Below are positions 24,271 through 35,624 of a DNA stretch of 64,000 nucleotides, one piece after another (positions within the stretch are counted from its first letter, which is position 1; each line of letters starts with the position of its first letter). The notes beneath the pieces are model-generated. The model saw nothing but the letters and a program-made list of their open reading frames with translations, was not told the origin of the DNA and did no database searches. The DNA is taken from assembly GCF_018687715.1 (NCBI RefSeq), contig NC_056752.1, positions 16,513,501 through 16,577,500 of the forward strand, given 5' to 3'. A program made the translations under genes and the position numbers. The DNA comes from Carya illinoinensis (lineage: Eukaryota > Streptophyta > Magnoliopsida > Fagales > Juglandaceae).

Positions 24271-26494
24271 CAATTGTTCTCATTTTTATATAATATAATC
24301 CAGAAGAGAAAGCAATCTGTTTTTCTAATACGGGTTTCTGGCTTGAAATCATTTTAGTAATGAGAAGATGTTATTTACTGTCTTCGTTGATGGTTTCAAT
24401 ATAAAAATCATTACGAAGTATATATTTAAAACTCAATAAACTTCTTCTAGATTGTGAAGAAAATAGAGTGTGACGCCCCCAAATCCCCACATATGGATAT
24501 GGGAAAATCGAGACGTCCAGATGATGAAAACACAAAAACCATCCTATTGACGAGTGCCAAGTGTGTGTATAAGCAACAAATGTGCAAAAAGAAACACGCA
24601 GCGGATAGCAAAAGTCTCATAACTAAGTACCAGAATTTTTTCTTAGTTTAATACAAAACCGTTCAAAACATACATATTAAAATATTACAAACCACAAATA
24701 TTGTTTTAAAACTAACTACAAAGCATAACTCCAACTCAGAACTCTGCCGAAGCCGTATCCTCAGGCTCAACCTCCTTCTCCTCCTCTAACTCTGCACCAA
24801 AATCTACGGTACCAAAAATGGTGCCGCAGGTAAGTAAGATTCAAACTCCACTAGATAAAAGTATATTAAAACTCAAACAATACGCATGAAAGGATGCCAA
24901 TGCACATAACCCGTAAAACTATATTTTTCTACACACGTCAAAAGCCTATTTGGCCCAAATACATAACCTTTAAAAAAACCTCGCCATTATCCCCGATAAT
25001 GGCCCAAATCAATAAACCACCATTTTCCTAGAAAATGGATCACATAGCCTTAAACCAAACCTCGTCATTTTCCCAGAAAATGGCCCGTAACCAAAACCAT
25101 AAAACCGATCCAATTATTGCATGCACCATGATCTCCCCTAGAGATCATCCGCACACCCTAGCTCCTTTACCACACCGCAGGTAACGTCTACGCGTGTGAC
25201 ACCTAAACGAGCGATGCCCAGTACTCGCGCCTAGCGCGTCCCTGGACCAGGCCATCCTCTAGTCCCTGCCACTCTAGGGACAACGGAGTCGACACAACAG
25301 CGTTACCGTATCGTGCGATCCGATCGTCGTCCAACAACAACCCAGGGCAGGGGTGGGCTTCAACTCCAACGGAGTCGGAATTGACAATTCCGAACTCCGA
25401 CTCCGATAGGAGTCGGAGGAAAAATTTTTTCCGACTCCGACTCCGATTGGAGGTGGGAATTCCGATCGGAGGTCGACATTCCAATCGGAGCTGGAGTCCG
25501 AACTCCGACTATATTTGGGCTTTGGCCCAATTCCGACTCCGAAAGCCCAATTCCGACTCCGAAGGCCCAACTACGAAGGTCCATACTTAATATTAGGCCC
25601 AACTACCTAAATAACATAAATACAAATGACATTGATTAAACAGTCATACGTTACACAACCAAATAGTAGTAAATTAGTAATTAAATAATAACAAAGTCTT
25701 GATTCTTGAACATCAAGAAAGGAAAAAAGTCTTGATTCTTGAAATTTAAACCAGTAGCCACCACCATTCGGTATTCATTCTCATAATGTTTTATCTGCAA
25801 AATAATACATATGAAAATATTTTAAAAAAATATAGTATGAAATTATGAATTATGAAATTGTCAATAATTTTTTAAATGATTTAAAAATACTAATCTAGTA
25901 CCTGAATAGCATCACCCATCCATGTACTTGTAACTCATCCACAATTATCACTCATCTGCAACTATGCTAGGGTTCACGAGTAGGTCTATAAAATTATAAA
26001 AATTAGAAGTTGAATAATTAAAACATAATAAATATTTAAATTATCATTTAAAAGCATATAAACTATAAATTTACCTGATTCAAGCCTATAGCTTTCGGGA
26101 TCAATGATATCTACTCCAATGGGCATTTCACATAGCCAATTATCAGCCTCCACAGTTGAAGCTGATAATGAACTCCGATAAGCATCTAACACACGACCTC
26201 CAGTGCTAAACGCCGACTCAGAGGCAACTGTAGTGATAGGAATAGCCAACAAATCTCGAGCTATTCGGGAAAGAATAGGAAACTTGGTGGAATGAACCTT
26301 CCACCAAGTTAATAACTGAAATGCATCACTAGGTGCCTCGACGTCTTCCATCAAATAGCGTTTAACCTCAGATCTACACTGCATAATATTCCTCGATGCA
26401 CGCCTTTGATGATATCGCTGCACCAATGGTGATGAAAGAGATGCAGCAGAAGCAGTGTAATCACCGGAAGATGTCGAACTGGTCGGGTGTGAGG

Positions 26495-27814
26495 TGATGA
26501 CTTGCAAAATTTCATATTGCAGATTTTACAAGTTCGCTCGAGCGGAGGCTTTTGGCCGCTCGAGCGAATTCAGGCAGATTCAAACGCTCGACTGCCGCTC
26601 GACAAGGAGCTCGAGCGGGTTGCTGAAAAAAGAAGATCGCTCGAGCGGAGACATTGGCCGCTCGAGCGAAATTAGGCAGAGTCGAACGCTCGATGTGCGC
26701 TCGATAGGACGCTTGAGCGAAATCAAGCAGAGTCGAACGCTCGATGCGCGCTCGACACCCCGCTCGAGCTAACATCGTATTTTGATAGATTTTAGGTTTT
26801 CCGCCGTGGGACCATATAAAAGCCATTTTTCACTCTAGAGCCGCGAGTTTTGACTGGAGAACACTCTTTGGGACAGAAAAACACAGCTAGAAGGATTCAA
26901 TTCATTTATTTTGGAGACGGAATTCCAATTATTGCACGTACGTTGGAATCATACACGAGCACGGACGAGAGAAAAGCGTTGAATCGTTCCCTTGAGCTTT
27001 TGACGACGAGTTGAGGCTGCAGGGAGGATTTTTCAGTGTTTATTTTCTTCTTCCCATCTTCTCAGAACAATTATGGTGAATTCGTTTATGTTGAATTCCA
27101 TTTCTAGCATGAGCTAAATTTTCTTCATTCTAGGAAAACGATGTAACCTATTTCCGAACTATGCTTGATTGTCTATGCTAATTTAATGCAATTCTCTCTT
27201 TGTTTATCTGATTTATTCTGAATTTATTGCTTCTAATTAACTGGCCATTGATTAGATGATAAGTAATCTTGTGATTTGCTATCGAAAGAGGGAATCATAG
27301 GGTAGATCTTGGATATTTCAGCATAGGTAAGTATAGAGATCGAAAGACTTGTATGAACCTATGTAGTCATTAAATCATTGATCTTATTGCGTTCTTGATT
27401 ATTGAATTTGCATATTCTTGTGTGAATTGATAACCAAGAGTCAATTCCAATTGACTATCGAAAGAGGCTTTTGGACGAATTAGAGATTTGCTAATAGACA
27501 AAAGAGGTTTAAGTTAAATTAGCTGGATGAGAAAAGCATAGTGAAGAATTAGGTGAAATCGATTTCCTAAAAGTTTTATTCCCCATTGAATTTGATCTTT
27601 GAAAGTCATTTTTATTTTCTTTGCTTATTTCTCTTTGAGTTGATCTAAGTTTATTTGCAACTACAAAAACCTTAGCGATTCCTCTAGATAAAATTGAGAT
27701 TAGTATAATTTTGGTATTTGGCAAGAGTAAGGTACCAATCCCTGAGGACAATACTCTTCTTATTACTTTACTATAAAACTACGATACTGTGCACTTGCAG
27801 TTTTGCACCGGTCA
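26495..27814 (+). repeat. Solo LTR in the hAT transposase, TSD TGAGG
   Basis: The 1320-bp unit begins TGATGACTTGC and ends TTTTGCACCGGTCA. The target duplication TGAGG flanks it at 26490-26494 and 27815-27819. Removing it rejoins the transposase frame. The 3' end (CCCTGAGGACAATACTC … GTGCACTTGCAG) resembles plant gypsy LTRs of the Tat/Athila type. No internal region remains, so this is a recombination product. The strand is inferred from that 3' motif. Confidence 0.88.
26535..26770 (+). repeat. Array of CGCTCGAGCG palindromes in solo LTR
   Basis: Between 26535 and 26770 the 10-bp palindrome CGCTCGAGCG or close variants recurs at least five times (26535-26544, 26557-26566 and two near 26638-26672). 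Half-sites such as ACGCTCGA lie between them. The block repeats about every 105 bp. It sits near the 5' end of the LTR, where promoter elements would be. Confidence 0.75.
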
Positions 27815-30124
27815 TGAGGAGCTACGGCTACCACTGGCTGGAGTAGGATGACTATTATTGTTGTAGTGGCCATATAAGTCATCAATATCCTTTCTCAGCT
27901 CTCGAATAAACTCTTCAGCCTTCTCTTCCCCAAGGATGTCAATAAAGAAAAATTGTATAATTTCCAACTTATATCGGGGGTCAAGGATTGCAGCCACAAG
28001 TAATAATCTATTTATCTTCACAATATCCCCCCAATATTTTTCATATTTTGATTTCATCCTCATAGCCGTAGCAAATAACAATCCCTCGCTATTACCATAA
28101 TTCTGTTGCAAGTGATCATGAATCCTCGAAAGCTCATCGAAGTACAAGTTCGCAGTACAATATTTGGATCCAGATATCCGCATAGTTGTATCATAAAATA
28201 ACTTCAAAAAATCAACGAAAGACTTCACACGATCCCAATCAACTGCATCCGGCGCACCGAGTCCCCTTCTCCCCCCAGTAGACTCCATCAAAGCATACCT
28301 CAGACCCCCATCCTCGACCTCCATTCGCTGGAATGCCCTTTCGTACTTCTGCGCCACCGCCAACATCATATATGTGGAGTTCCATCGAGTCGGAATGTCC
28401 AAGCACAACATAGCGGAACATGGAATCTAAAGTTGTTCTGCTATAGCCTTAAACTTGCCAAGCCTTTGTGCTCATATCATCACTATATTGCGGGCTTTGG
28501 TAATTGAATCATCAACCTCCTTCAACCCCTCAGATACAATGAGGTTGATGATATGAGCACAACATCGAACATGTAGGAACTCGTGTCCACGAAGGATATC
28601 ATCTTTTACCGTTGTATTCCTCTTGAACCACTCAATTGCAGTGTCATTGGCACTGGCATTGTCAACTGTGATACAAAGGACTTTTTTAATACCCCAGTCC
28701 TGAATACAATCATCCATCATTGCACCAATGGATGCACCCTTGTGATCAACAATCTCTTTAAATCCAATTATTCGTTTATGCAGCGTCCACTCATTGTCAA
28801 TAAAGTGGGCTGTGATACACATGTAGCCCACATTTTGTATGGACGTCCATGTATCAGTGGTGAATGACACTCTCTGGCTAGTTCGACTAAACATCTCCTT
28901 CATTTCCGTCTTTTCCCTCACATGTCTCTTCATACAATCTCGCATAACCGTATACCGTGACGGCATGGGAAAACGTGGCTCAAGACAGCGCACAAATTTG
29001 TTGAAGCCTTTTTTGTCAACTGTGGTAAAAGGCATCTCATCAGTAATGATCATCTCTGCAAGTAATTCCCGCAACATCTTCTCACTATATTGAGGGATTA
29101 TAAGCTTCTTAACATGTGAATGGCCACCATCAGTTGCCATTTGAGTTTCATAACTGAGTTTTGTTTGATCAGTGCCAGTGGCCGCCAATCCCTTCGCGAT
29201 CTTATACTGTTGGCAACCATTAAGATGTGCTATTAATACACTGGTGCCTTGCTTCTTCGAATGGCAACCACAAAGTTGCCCACAGTGGTTGCATCTTGCC
29301 TGAGGGTTCACACGATCACCAGGAATTTTAGTGAAATGTTCCCACGTCCACGACCGTTTTTTTGAAGGTCGTGGTGGTTGATCAGGCTCAATGGGCACAT
29401 CTGCCATCTCCTCCTCTTCATTGAACATATCTTCGTCTTCTCCTTCTATATCTACTGGGAGTCGACTACTTGCACAAGAAGTAGCTGCTCTAGATACCGC
29501 TCTAGATGCTGGTTTAGATGCTGCCCTAGATGGGGCTCTAGGGGTGGAAGTATCAGCCGTCGTCGGGGTGGAAGCCCTCGCTAGTGTAGAAGGACTGGCA
29601 TCATCTCCACAATCTCTACTTCCACTAGGTCTAGCATCCATACTATTTGAAATCAAAGAATCTGAAAAATTAAATTAAAAGTAGGGAGTTAATTGCTAAA
29701 CAAAAAATTAGAAGTACTGTAAATAAAATAAAATTATAACAAAGCTGTAAATACAGTCGAATTTACTATTTAGAGAAACTTTTTCACATATTTACTTTCT
29801 TGTTTGTCAAGTTTCTTAATTTATCAAAAGAAGAGGCTCAATATATAATTATCACAAAAGTTGGTAGAAAATAACAAGCAATATTAATTAAAAGCTGCTT
29901 TTTGTAAACCTGAATGAGGATCAAATTGATCAATGATATAGACATACATATATATATATAATATAATCAGTTGGATAATATATAATAATATAATATATAT
30001 ATATATATATATATATAATATAATCACTTGTTTATCAATATGACATGGCCAGATATATACCAACATGTGTTTATTACATGCCATTATGAACCTAAATCCA
30101 TATATATATATATATATATTTCAG

Positions 30125-30235
30125 CCAGATGAAAAATGCTATAGAATAGAGCCAAAATTAGAGCATTATGCATGTGTTGTGGACATGCTGGGTCGAGCAG
30201 GTCAATTGGACGAAGCTCTAAAGCTCATAAATGTC
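30125..30235 (+). pseudogene. PPR-protein fragment carried in hAT element
   Basis: After an acceptor-like TTTCAG, a plus-strand frame reads [20 protein letters not shown], then LDEALKLI. This is the hallmark of PLS-class pentatricopeptide repeat proteins, organelle RNA-binding proteins. Only about 37 codons remain, flanked by TA repeats. It lies inside the hAT, upstream of and opposite to the transposase. It is most simply a captured host gene fragment, but an insertion into the hAT cannot be excluded. Bases 29657-30124 and 30236-31193 contain TA repeats and otherwise nothing recognised. Confidence 0.75.
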
Positions 30236-31193
30236 AATATGTATATAAAAGATTAAAAGGATTATTTGAGTCTTTTATTATATACATAGGTCATAGAGAA
30301 TTAATTTCAATCATGAACTGATCATTTTTTATCTGCATTGAGAGTCTTAAAGTTGAATTTAAAGCTAGATCCATACCTTGGCAATACACTATACAGTATG
30401 ATTAGGATATAGAACTTCCTTGATTTGAATAAAAAAATAAAAGAGATCTAAATGTTGTTTTAAATACTTATGAGAGATGGTAGAAAAAATGATCTAATGT
30501 GTTGTTCACTTATTCTCTTGTTCGGTGTTGCTCCTTGATCTAATGATCTAATGTGATGTTAGATTTTTTTTTAATTAAGTAAAAAAGATTAAACACAAGT
30601 AGTAGACTAGTGTTGTTCACTTGTTCTCGTTCTTGATATTTCAAAAAACAAACTAATGATTCACTGAGGCATTTTCACAAACAGTTTGCATGCAACCACA
30701 TTTACATTCCTATAACAATGATTCGGTTACTGCATTTCCATCCTAATTACATACAACGAACTAAATTCATAAACCAACAAATTAAATTGCAGAAAAAGGA
30801 ACCATTACATTACATTATTTGAAAAAAACTACATCCTAAAATTAGTAACTACCGATTGGGAACTGGGGACTGTAAGACTGTAAGTGATGACCAGTCGGCT
30901 ACTCTCAGCTGTGAGTTGTGTATGGGCAAGAAAAATGACAGCCGTCGTGTGAGGCTGAGCGCAGTCGTGTGACGGTGTGAGCCGTGAGGCTGTGGCGCTG
31001 TGCTGCTGTAAGGCTGTAAGTGTGAGCCGTGAGGTCTTCGGGCGAGGAAGTGAGGCTGCACTGAGGGGGACTCGGGGAGGGCTAAATCAAGAAATGGCAT
31101 TATGCCATTATGCAACGCCAATGGGCCACAGTGAACGACGTCGTTCCTATTTAAATGGAATGGCGTCTTTTATTAAAGAGGTTTATTTTAAAA

Positions 31194-31243
31194 AAAATTA
31201 AAACAGATGCAAAACGACGTCGTTTTGCATCTGTTTTAATTTT
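31194..31243. repeat. 50-bp perfect palindrome
   Basis: Two 25-bp arms meet at 31218/31219 with no loop. The centre is AAAACGACGTCGTTTT and each arm extends through CAGATGC and TTAATTTT without a mismatch. It lies about 150 bp inside the right end of the hAT. A second AACGACGTCGTT core lies near 31133-31144. Confidence 0.93.
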
Positions 31244-32629
31244 AAAAAATTCAGAAGTCAGAGTCGGAAATCGGAGCAACTCACTACTCCGACTCCGACT
31301 CCGACTTCCGAACATCGACTCAGAGCTACTCCGACTCCGATTGCACTTTTCGAAACTTCCGACTGCATCGAAAATGTCGGAGTTTTGCACAGCCCTGACC
31401 TAGGGGATGTCACTCAGTATTATCCACTCCCGAGCGACCAGAGGAGCTCCACTGAGATAATACCCCATCCCGTCTTAGGGTCGTGATACACACGCACCCA
31501 AAAATCCATTTACACCAACAAAACATGATTTTTCTCAATTTAAATAAAATGCACGTGAATGCACCATGTAAATGCAACCTCAAGGCATAAATAACCAATC
31601 AATCACAAATCAACAAACTAAGCAACTCCGTCCTCAATCCATCCGACCCCCAAACTCTTCGGACTCAGTCCGGAATTAACCAACCAGCAGTCAAATAATT
31701 ATTGTAAGAGCAAAATATATTTAAATCTAAAAGTAGAGTTTGGAAAATACTTATAGCGCTATAAGGTATTTTTTGAAAGCTCGTGTCGTTGCAAACGGCG
31801 GAGAAAAAGCAACATAACAGTGTATTTTACACTGTGATCGTGGGTAATAAATTACCCACTTTCGAACAGGGACAAAACAAGACACGAAATTGATAGGGAA
31901 TGGCCTTGAGATGCTTATGAAGTTAAAGGAAGTGAGCTTTGGCCGTGGGTGGCGGTGGAAGTGCCAAAAGGGGCTGAACGGAGTTGAACTCGTGGGAGCT
32001 GCTTCGGCAACGGATCAAGGCCAAAAATGGGTGGGTTAGGTCGGTAAGAGGTAAGGGAAGAAGCTGTGAAGAGGTGGTGGCCGGAGGTGGAGCGACGGCG
32101 CCGGAAAAGGTTTAAAACCGTGCGGAAAGAAGGGGCTGTAGGAGGCTAACGGCGGCTCGGATGGGGTTGGGATTCGATGGGGTGGTGCACCGGCCGGAGG
32201 GGAACCGAACAGCAGGGGTGGTGTCGACCACGGCGGCCGGACGGCAGTGGGTCAGGGTGGGTCAACGGACGGCGACGGGGAGAGGGAAGAGAAGCAGTGC
32301 GCAGGAGGGGAGAGGAAAGAAGAAGAAAAGAAAAAGAAAGAAAGAAGAAAAAGAAAAGAAAAAAGAAAAAAGGAAAAGAGGGAAAAAGAAAAAAAGAAAA
32401 AAGAAAAGATGAGGGAAAGAAATGAGGTCTAGACCTCACTTCCGGAATCCAAAAACTGATCCGCCTAAAACGATTTTAAAATCCGTAAAACGACTAAAAT
32501 AAATTAAACACCATATCAAATAAAATAAAACGAATTTAAAATATAATAATTTAAAATAAAAGAACTATTATATTAATTAAATCAAAAATATTATTTCAGT
32601 GAAAATACACGTAAAAAGGGGGTATCACA

Positions 32630-35624
32630 TCCTCCCCCCTTAAAACAAATTTCATCCTCGAAATTTGCAAGATCAAACATCAGCGCCAAAATAAGATGCA
32701 GGATACAACTCCGAACATAATTGAGAAATACATATCATCAACAACTCCCAACAAATTTCAATAGTTATTATCTTCACACCATAAAATGCTAATATCAACA
32801 ACGTCTCTGCTTTACCTTCCAAACTTTCATCATATTCCAACTTTGGTAACCTAAAAGCGACTTCCAAACTTAACCATCAATAAACAAAATTTGCACGACC
32901 AAATGATTAGTCTCCCATTAAAACTTCGAATCACTACTAATTCCTCAAAATTAATACAAAATTTGAATTTCTAAGTATCTCCAAAAAAATCATGCTTTCG
33001 CGCGCACTCTGATAACTCGTCAAAATACATAAAGGTTATATCCTCATAAATTAACATAATCAAGTACAAGCTCAATCCACACCTAATCACAAGAAAACCT
33101 TTATCATATTTCCATAGAAAATAATATACCTCTAAAAAAATCACAAATCTCCATTCACTCCTCAGTTGGCCATCATTGCCCTAATAAAAAAATCAACATT
33201 CCGCAAAATACATCCATTGATTGATGATAGAAATCAGTACTAATCAACCTCCAGGCCCCAAATTGAAAACACATAACATCATCCTAAAATACACCTGTCT
33301 CTTCTAAAGATAAGAAACATATCCAAAAGGCCCAAGTCCTTCCCGGCCAACCAACGAGAGTGCCTATAACTTCTATCCAATATTCCACACTTCAAGCCCA
33401 TTACCTATATTTTGAATAGGGAAATGATACTTGCAGTCGTGGTTATGCAAGCGGCGTGCAGTCGCTTTGAAAAAAATAAATTAATATGGGACCCATATGA
33501 AAAAAAATTAACTTTTTAATCGTGGACTCCACTCTTTTTCAAAGCGATTACGCGGCGTTTGCAATTCCACGACTGTATGTAGCATTGCCGTTTTGAATAA
33601 CATCTAAACTTGCAATAACTAACTCACTATAAACTAACATTGACTTCACCTATACATAATCGAAACGCTCTTGGCAACTCACCCACCTACTTGTACTCTC
33701 AAAAACTCTAGTTTTAGCACATCTAATTCCTTCAATAGCACTCCACAAATAAAATCTCAAGACATGCCATACTGTTTAAATCTTCAATCCATCAAAACTA
33801 TTAAATAACACTCATGGATCCTAATGCTTTATTACTTCATACATATGATTATACTACCCACCGTTGATGCATAAGTTTCAACTTCTAAGATTTATTACTT
33901 CATATACCACACATGGTGATCTAACAATCTCTTTTCAAGTTAAATAACAATATCCCTAATTCTCCCAAATGGATACTTGATCTCTAGAGAAAAGTATAGC
34001 TTCACAAATTTAAGTTCCTATGACTTCAAGTCGCAATTAACTCTCAAGATAATCACAACAGTTGTTTCAAACCATCATCCCAATGGATAACCCGCTTCGA
34101 CTGCACATTCCATTCAACTTACCAAACAACTCAAAGCCAAAATCTCTTGAATTTAATATTATCACACAGATTCCTCTTCAACTCCTACCAAGCCAAAAAT
34201 AGATGAGACTAGAACCAGCACTCCCCAAAATCCATACACACTTACCATTACTACACATTGATCTCATGCACTCTTAGCCAACACTAAAAATCATTCAAAC
34301 GTACAAGTGATCCATTCCCAAAATTCTATGGATCATATAGCCTCAAATTCAATCGTATTCAATACCAACACAAAATCTACTATTTCCAACACCTTGATGG
34401 ACCTATATCTTTCGAATCGATAAAATCATTTCCTGAAATTTGCTACTACAATCTCGAGTTAACAATAATTATTTTCTAAACTAGCCCGATATCTTCAATC
34501 CTCAAAGAAATACACGAACTAGATCATTACCTCCAATCCTCAAAGAAATCTACTCTAGAAAAAAATTTTCATATCAATAGCTCAACTCTAATCAACCCCA
34601 TTTTAATGGTTACAAACTAATCACTCACTAGAGTAGATCAAGCTACAGCAGTAAGTCTATAAAACTAAGAACTCAATTCTTATTATAAATCAGTCTTTCG
34701 ACTCTGCAATTCTAAAATCTTAAATCAATTAAGAATCATCTTCTCGAACTTCTAAAATCAAAGAACTTACATCGCATAATAGAAAAATCGATTCCCAAAT
34801 CTTTCAAATTCTAAAACATTAATGGATAGTAAATCATTTTCTGAAATTCTCAAGATTGATGGCTTTAATCCAAAACATTCACCTTAAAAGCTTGTAAAAT
34901 CTAAAACCCCAATTGCTACCAAATTACTCATCCGAATTACGAAATCTAAAACTCGAAATTTAATTATTTCCCCCCAAAGCTTGTCGAACCTAACACCATA
35001 ATTACCATAAACTTATCTTCCTAAAATCTATAAGGCCCCAAACCTTAAATAAAATTCCCTTAACATATCCTTGAAGTTCGCTGAACCTACACTCTCCTAT
35101 CCTATAGCCTTGTTACATAAATTCTATAAAACCTTGACCTCAATCATCTTAAGTGACTTAAAGCTAATTTCTCCCTTCATTGCTAAATGAGTTCCCACCT
35201 TACAAAGATTGCCTAAACCATGACATTCCCTTTAGACCTCAACATCATATAAGCAAACCACATCGCCAAAAAATTTCAAGCATACTACACTAAATGTTCA
35301 TGCCTAATAATAGTATCCTCGATTATACTGCCTTCCTGTCACAACACAACCTTTGACCCCTTTAAGAAAACAAATAAAACCAACAACATAAAACTAAAAA
35401 CTAAAACCAAACCACAAAACAAGAAACAAAAAGAAACCAACATGCAATAACATAACTAAATAAATAAATACAATCAAACTAGCTCAAATAAATTCAAATC
35501 AAATAAAACAAATCAATTAGCAACTTTATTTAAAATAAATTTCAAATCGCAACTTTAAAACTTTCTGGTACTACACCTACGGGACATGTGGTTTTACCCA
35601 GAGCCAAACCGCTCTGATACCACC
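32630..35624 (-). other. Non-coding interior of LARD-like element
   Basis: On the minus strand this starts with the primer site TGGTATCAGAGCGGTTTGGCTC (about 35623-35600) and ends with TTCGAGGATGAAATTTG and the purine tract before 32629. The ending resembles a gypsy pol terminus. In between I see no frame longer than about 65 codons and no retroviral motif. The part near the primer site (about 34700-35600) has repeated TTTTAGATTTT-like words, similar in style to the leader repeats of gypsy element B. A MITE lies at 33419-33590. Confidence 0.8.
33419..33590. mobile_element. MULE-type MITE, 9-bp TSD
   Basis: This is a 172-bp element with inverted ends GGGAAATGATACTTGCAGTC and CGGCAATGCTACATACAGTC (reverse-complemented right end). 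The target duplication TTTTGAATA is found at 33410-33418 and 33591-33599. Nine-base duplications and G-starting ends are typical of Mutator-like elements. It has no coding capacity. A related copy is at 61735-61879. Confidence 0.85.

Larger units (their letters stand above)
26075..29656 (-). pseudogene. hAT transposase, interrupted and with stop codons
   Basis: Translation starts at the ATG at 29656. An Ala/Ser/Arg-rich N-terminus is followed by a BED-type zinc finger (WEHFTKIP…CNHCGQ…HLNGC, residues about 105-150). The RNase-H-like core then shows FTTDTWTSIQNVGYM and CITVDNASANDTAIEW, each with a candidate catalytic aspartate. Two in-frame stops follow: TGA at 28474-28472 (from CGA) and TAG at 28429-28427 (from CAG). 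Both look like C-to-T changes. The frame continues to 27815 (LDIPTRWNSTYMM), is split by the solo LTR at 26495-27814, and resumes with the hAT dimerisation domain (LLTWWKVHSTKFPILSRIAR, ASESAFSTGGRVLD). A donor-like GT near 26074 suggests a further small exon. The gene is dead. Confidence 0.9.
25348..31397 (-). mobile_element. hAT DNA transposon, 8-bp target duplication
   Basis: The ends are CAGGGGTGGGC (25348) and, reverse-complemented, CAGGGCTGTGC (31397). The target duplication is ACCCAGGG (25340-25347) versus ACCTAGGG (31398-31405). The sister LTR at about 36500 has a single ACCCAGGA there, which confirms the empty site. Many GACTCCGA/TCGGAGTC repeats crowd both subterminal regions (25365-25580 and 31255-31360), as expected for hAT transposase-binding sites. 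It carries a transposase gene, a captured PPR fragment and a nested solo LTR. Confidence 0.92.
24469..32629 (-). repeat. 3' LTR of LARD-like element, split by hAT
   Basis: The segments 24469-25347 and 31406-32629 together align with the intact LTR at 35625-37720. The break is exactly where the hAT element sits. The two LTRs differ by many substitutions: roughly one in ten over the first 90 bp, fewer elsewhere. The insertion is therefore old. A purine-rich GA/GAAA tract lies at 32277-32420. Confidence 0.88.

Noticed and set aside
32161..32432. Long Arg/Lys/Glu-rich open frames in the LARD LTR, also at 37281-37517
   Set aside because: They arise from a GA-rich purine tract and are open in several frames on both strands, so they are low-complexity sequence rather than a protein.
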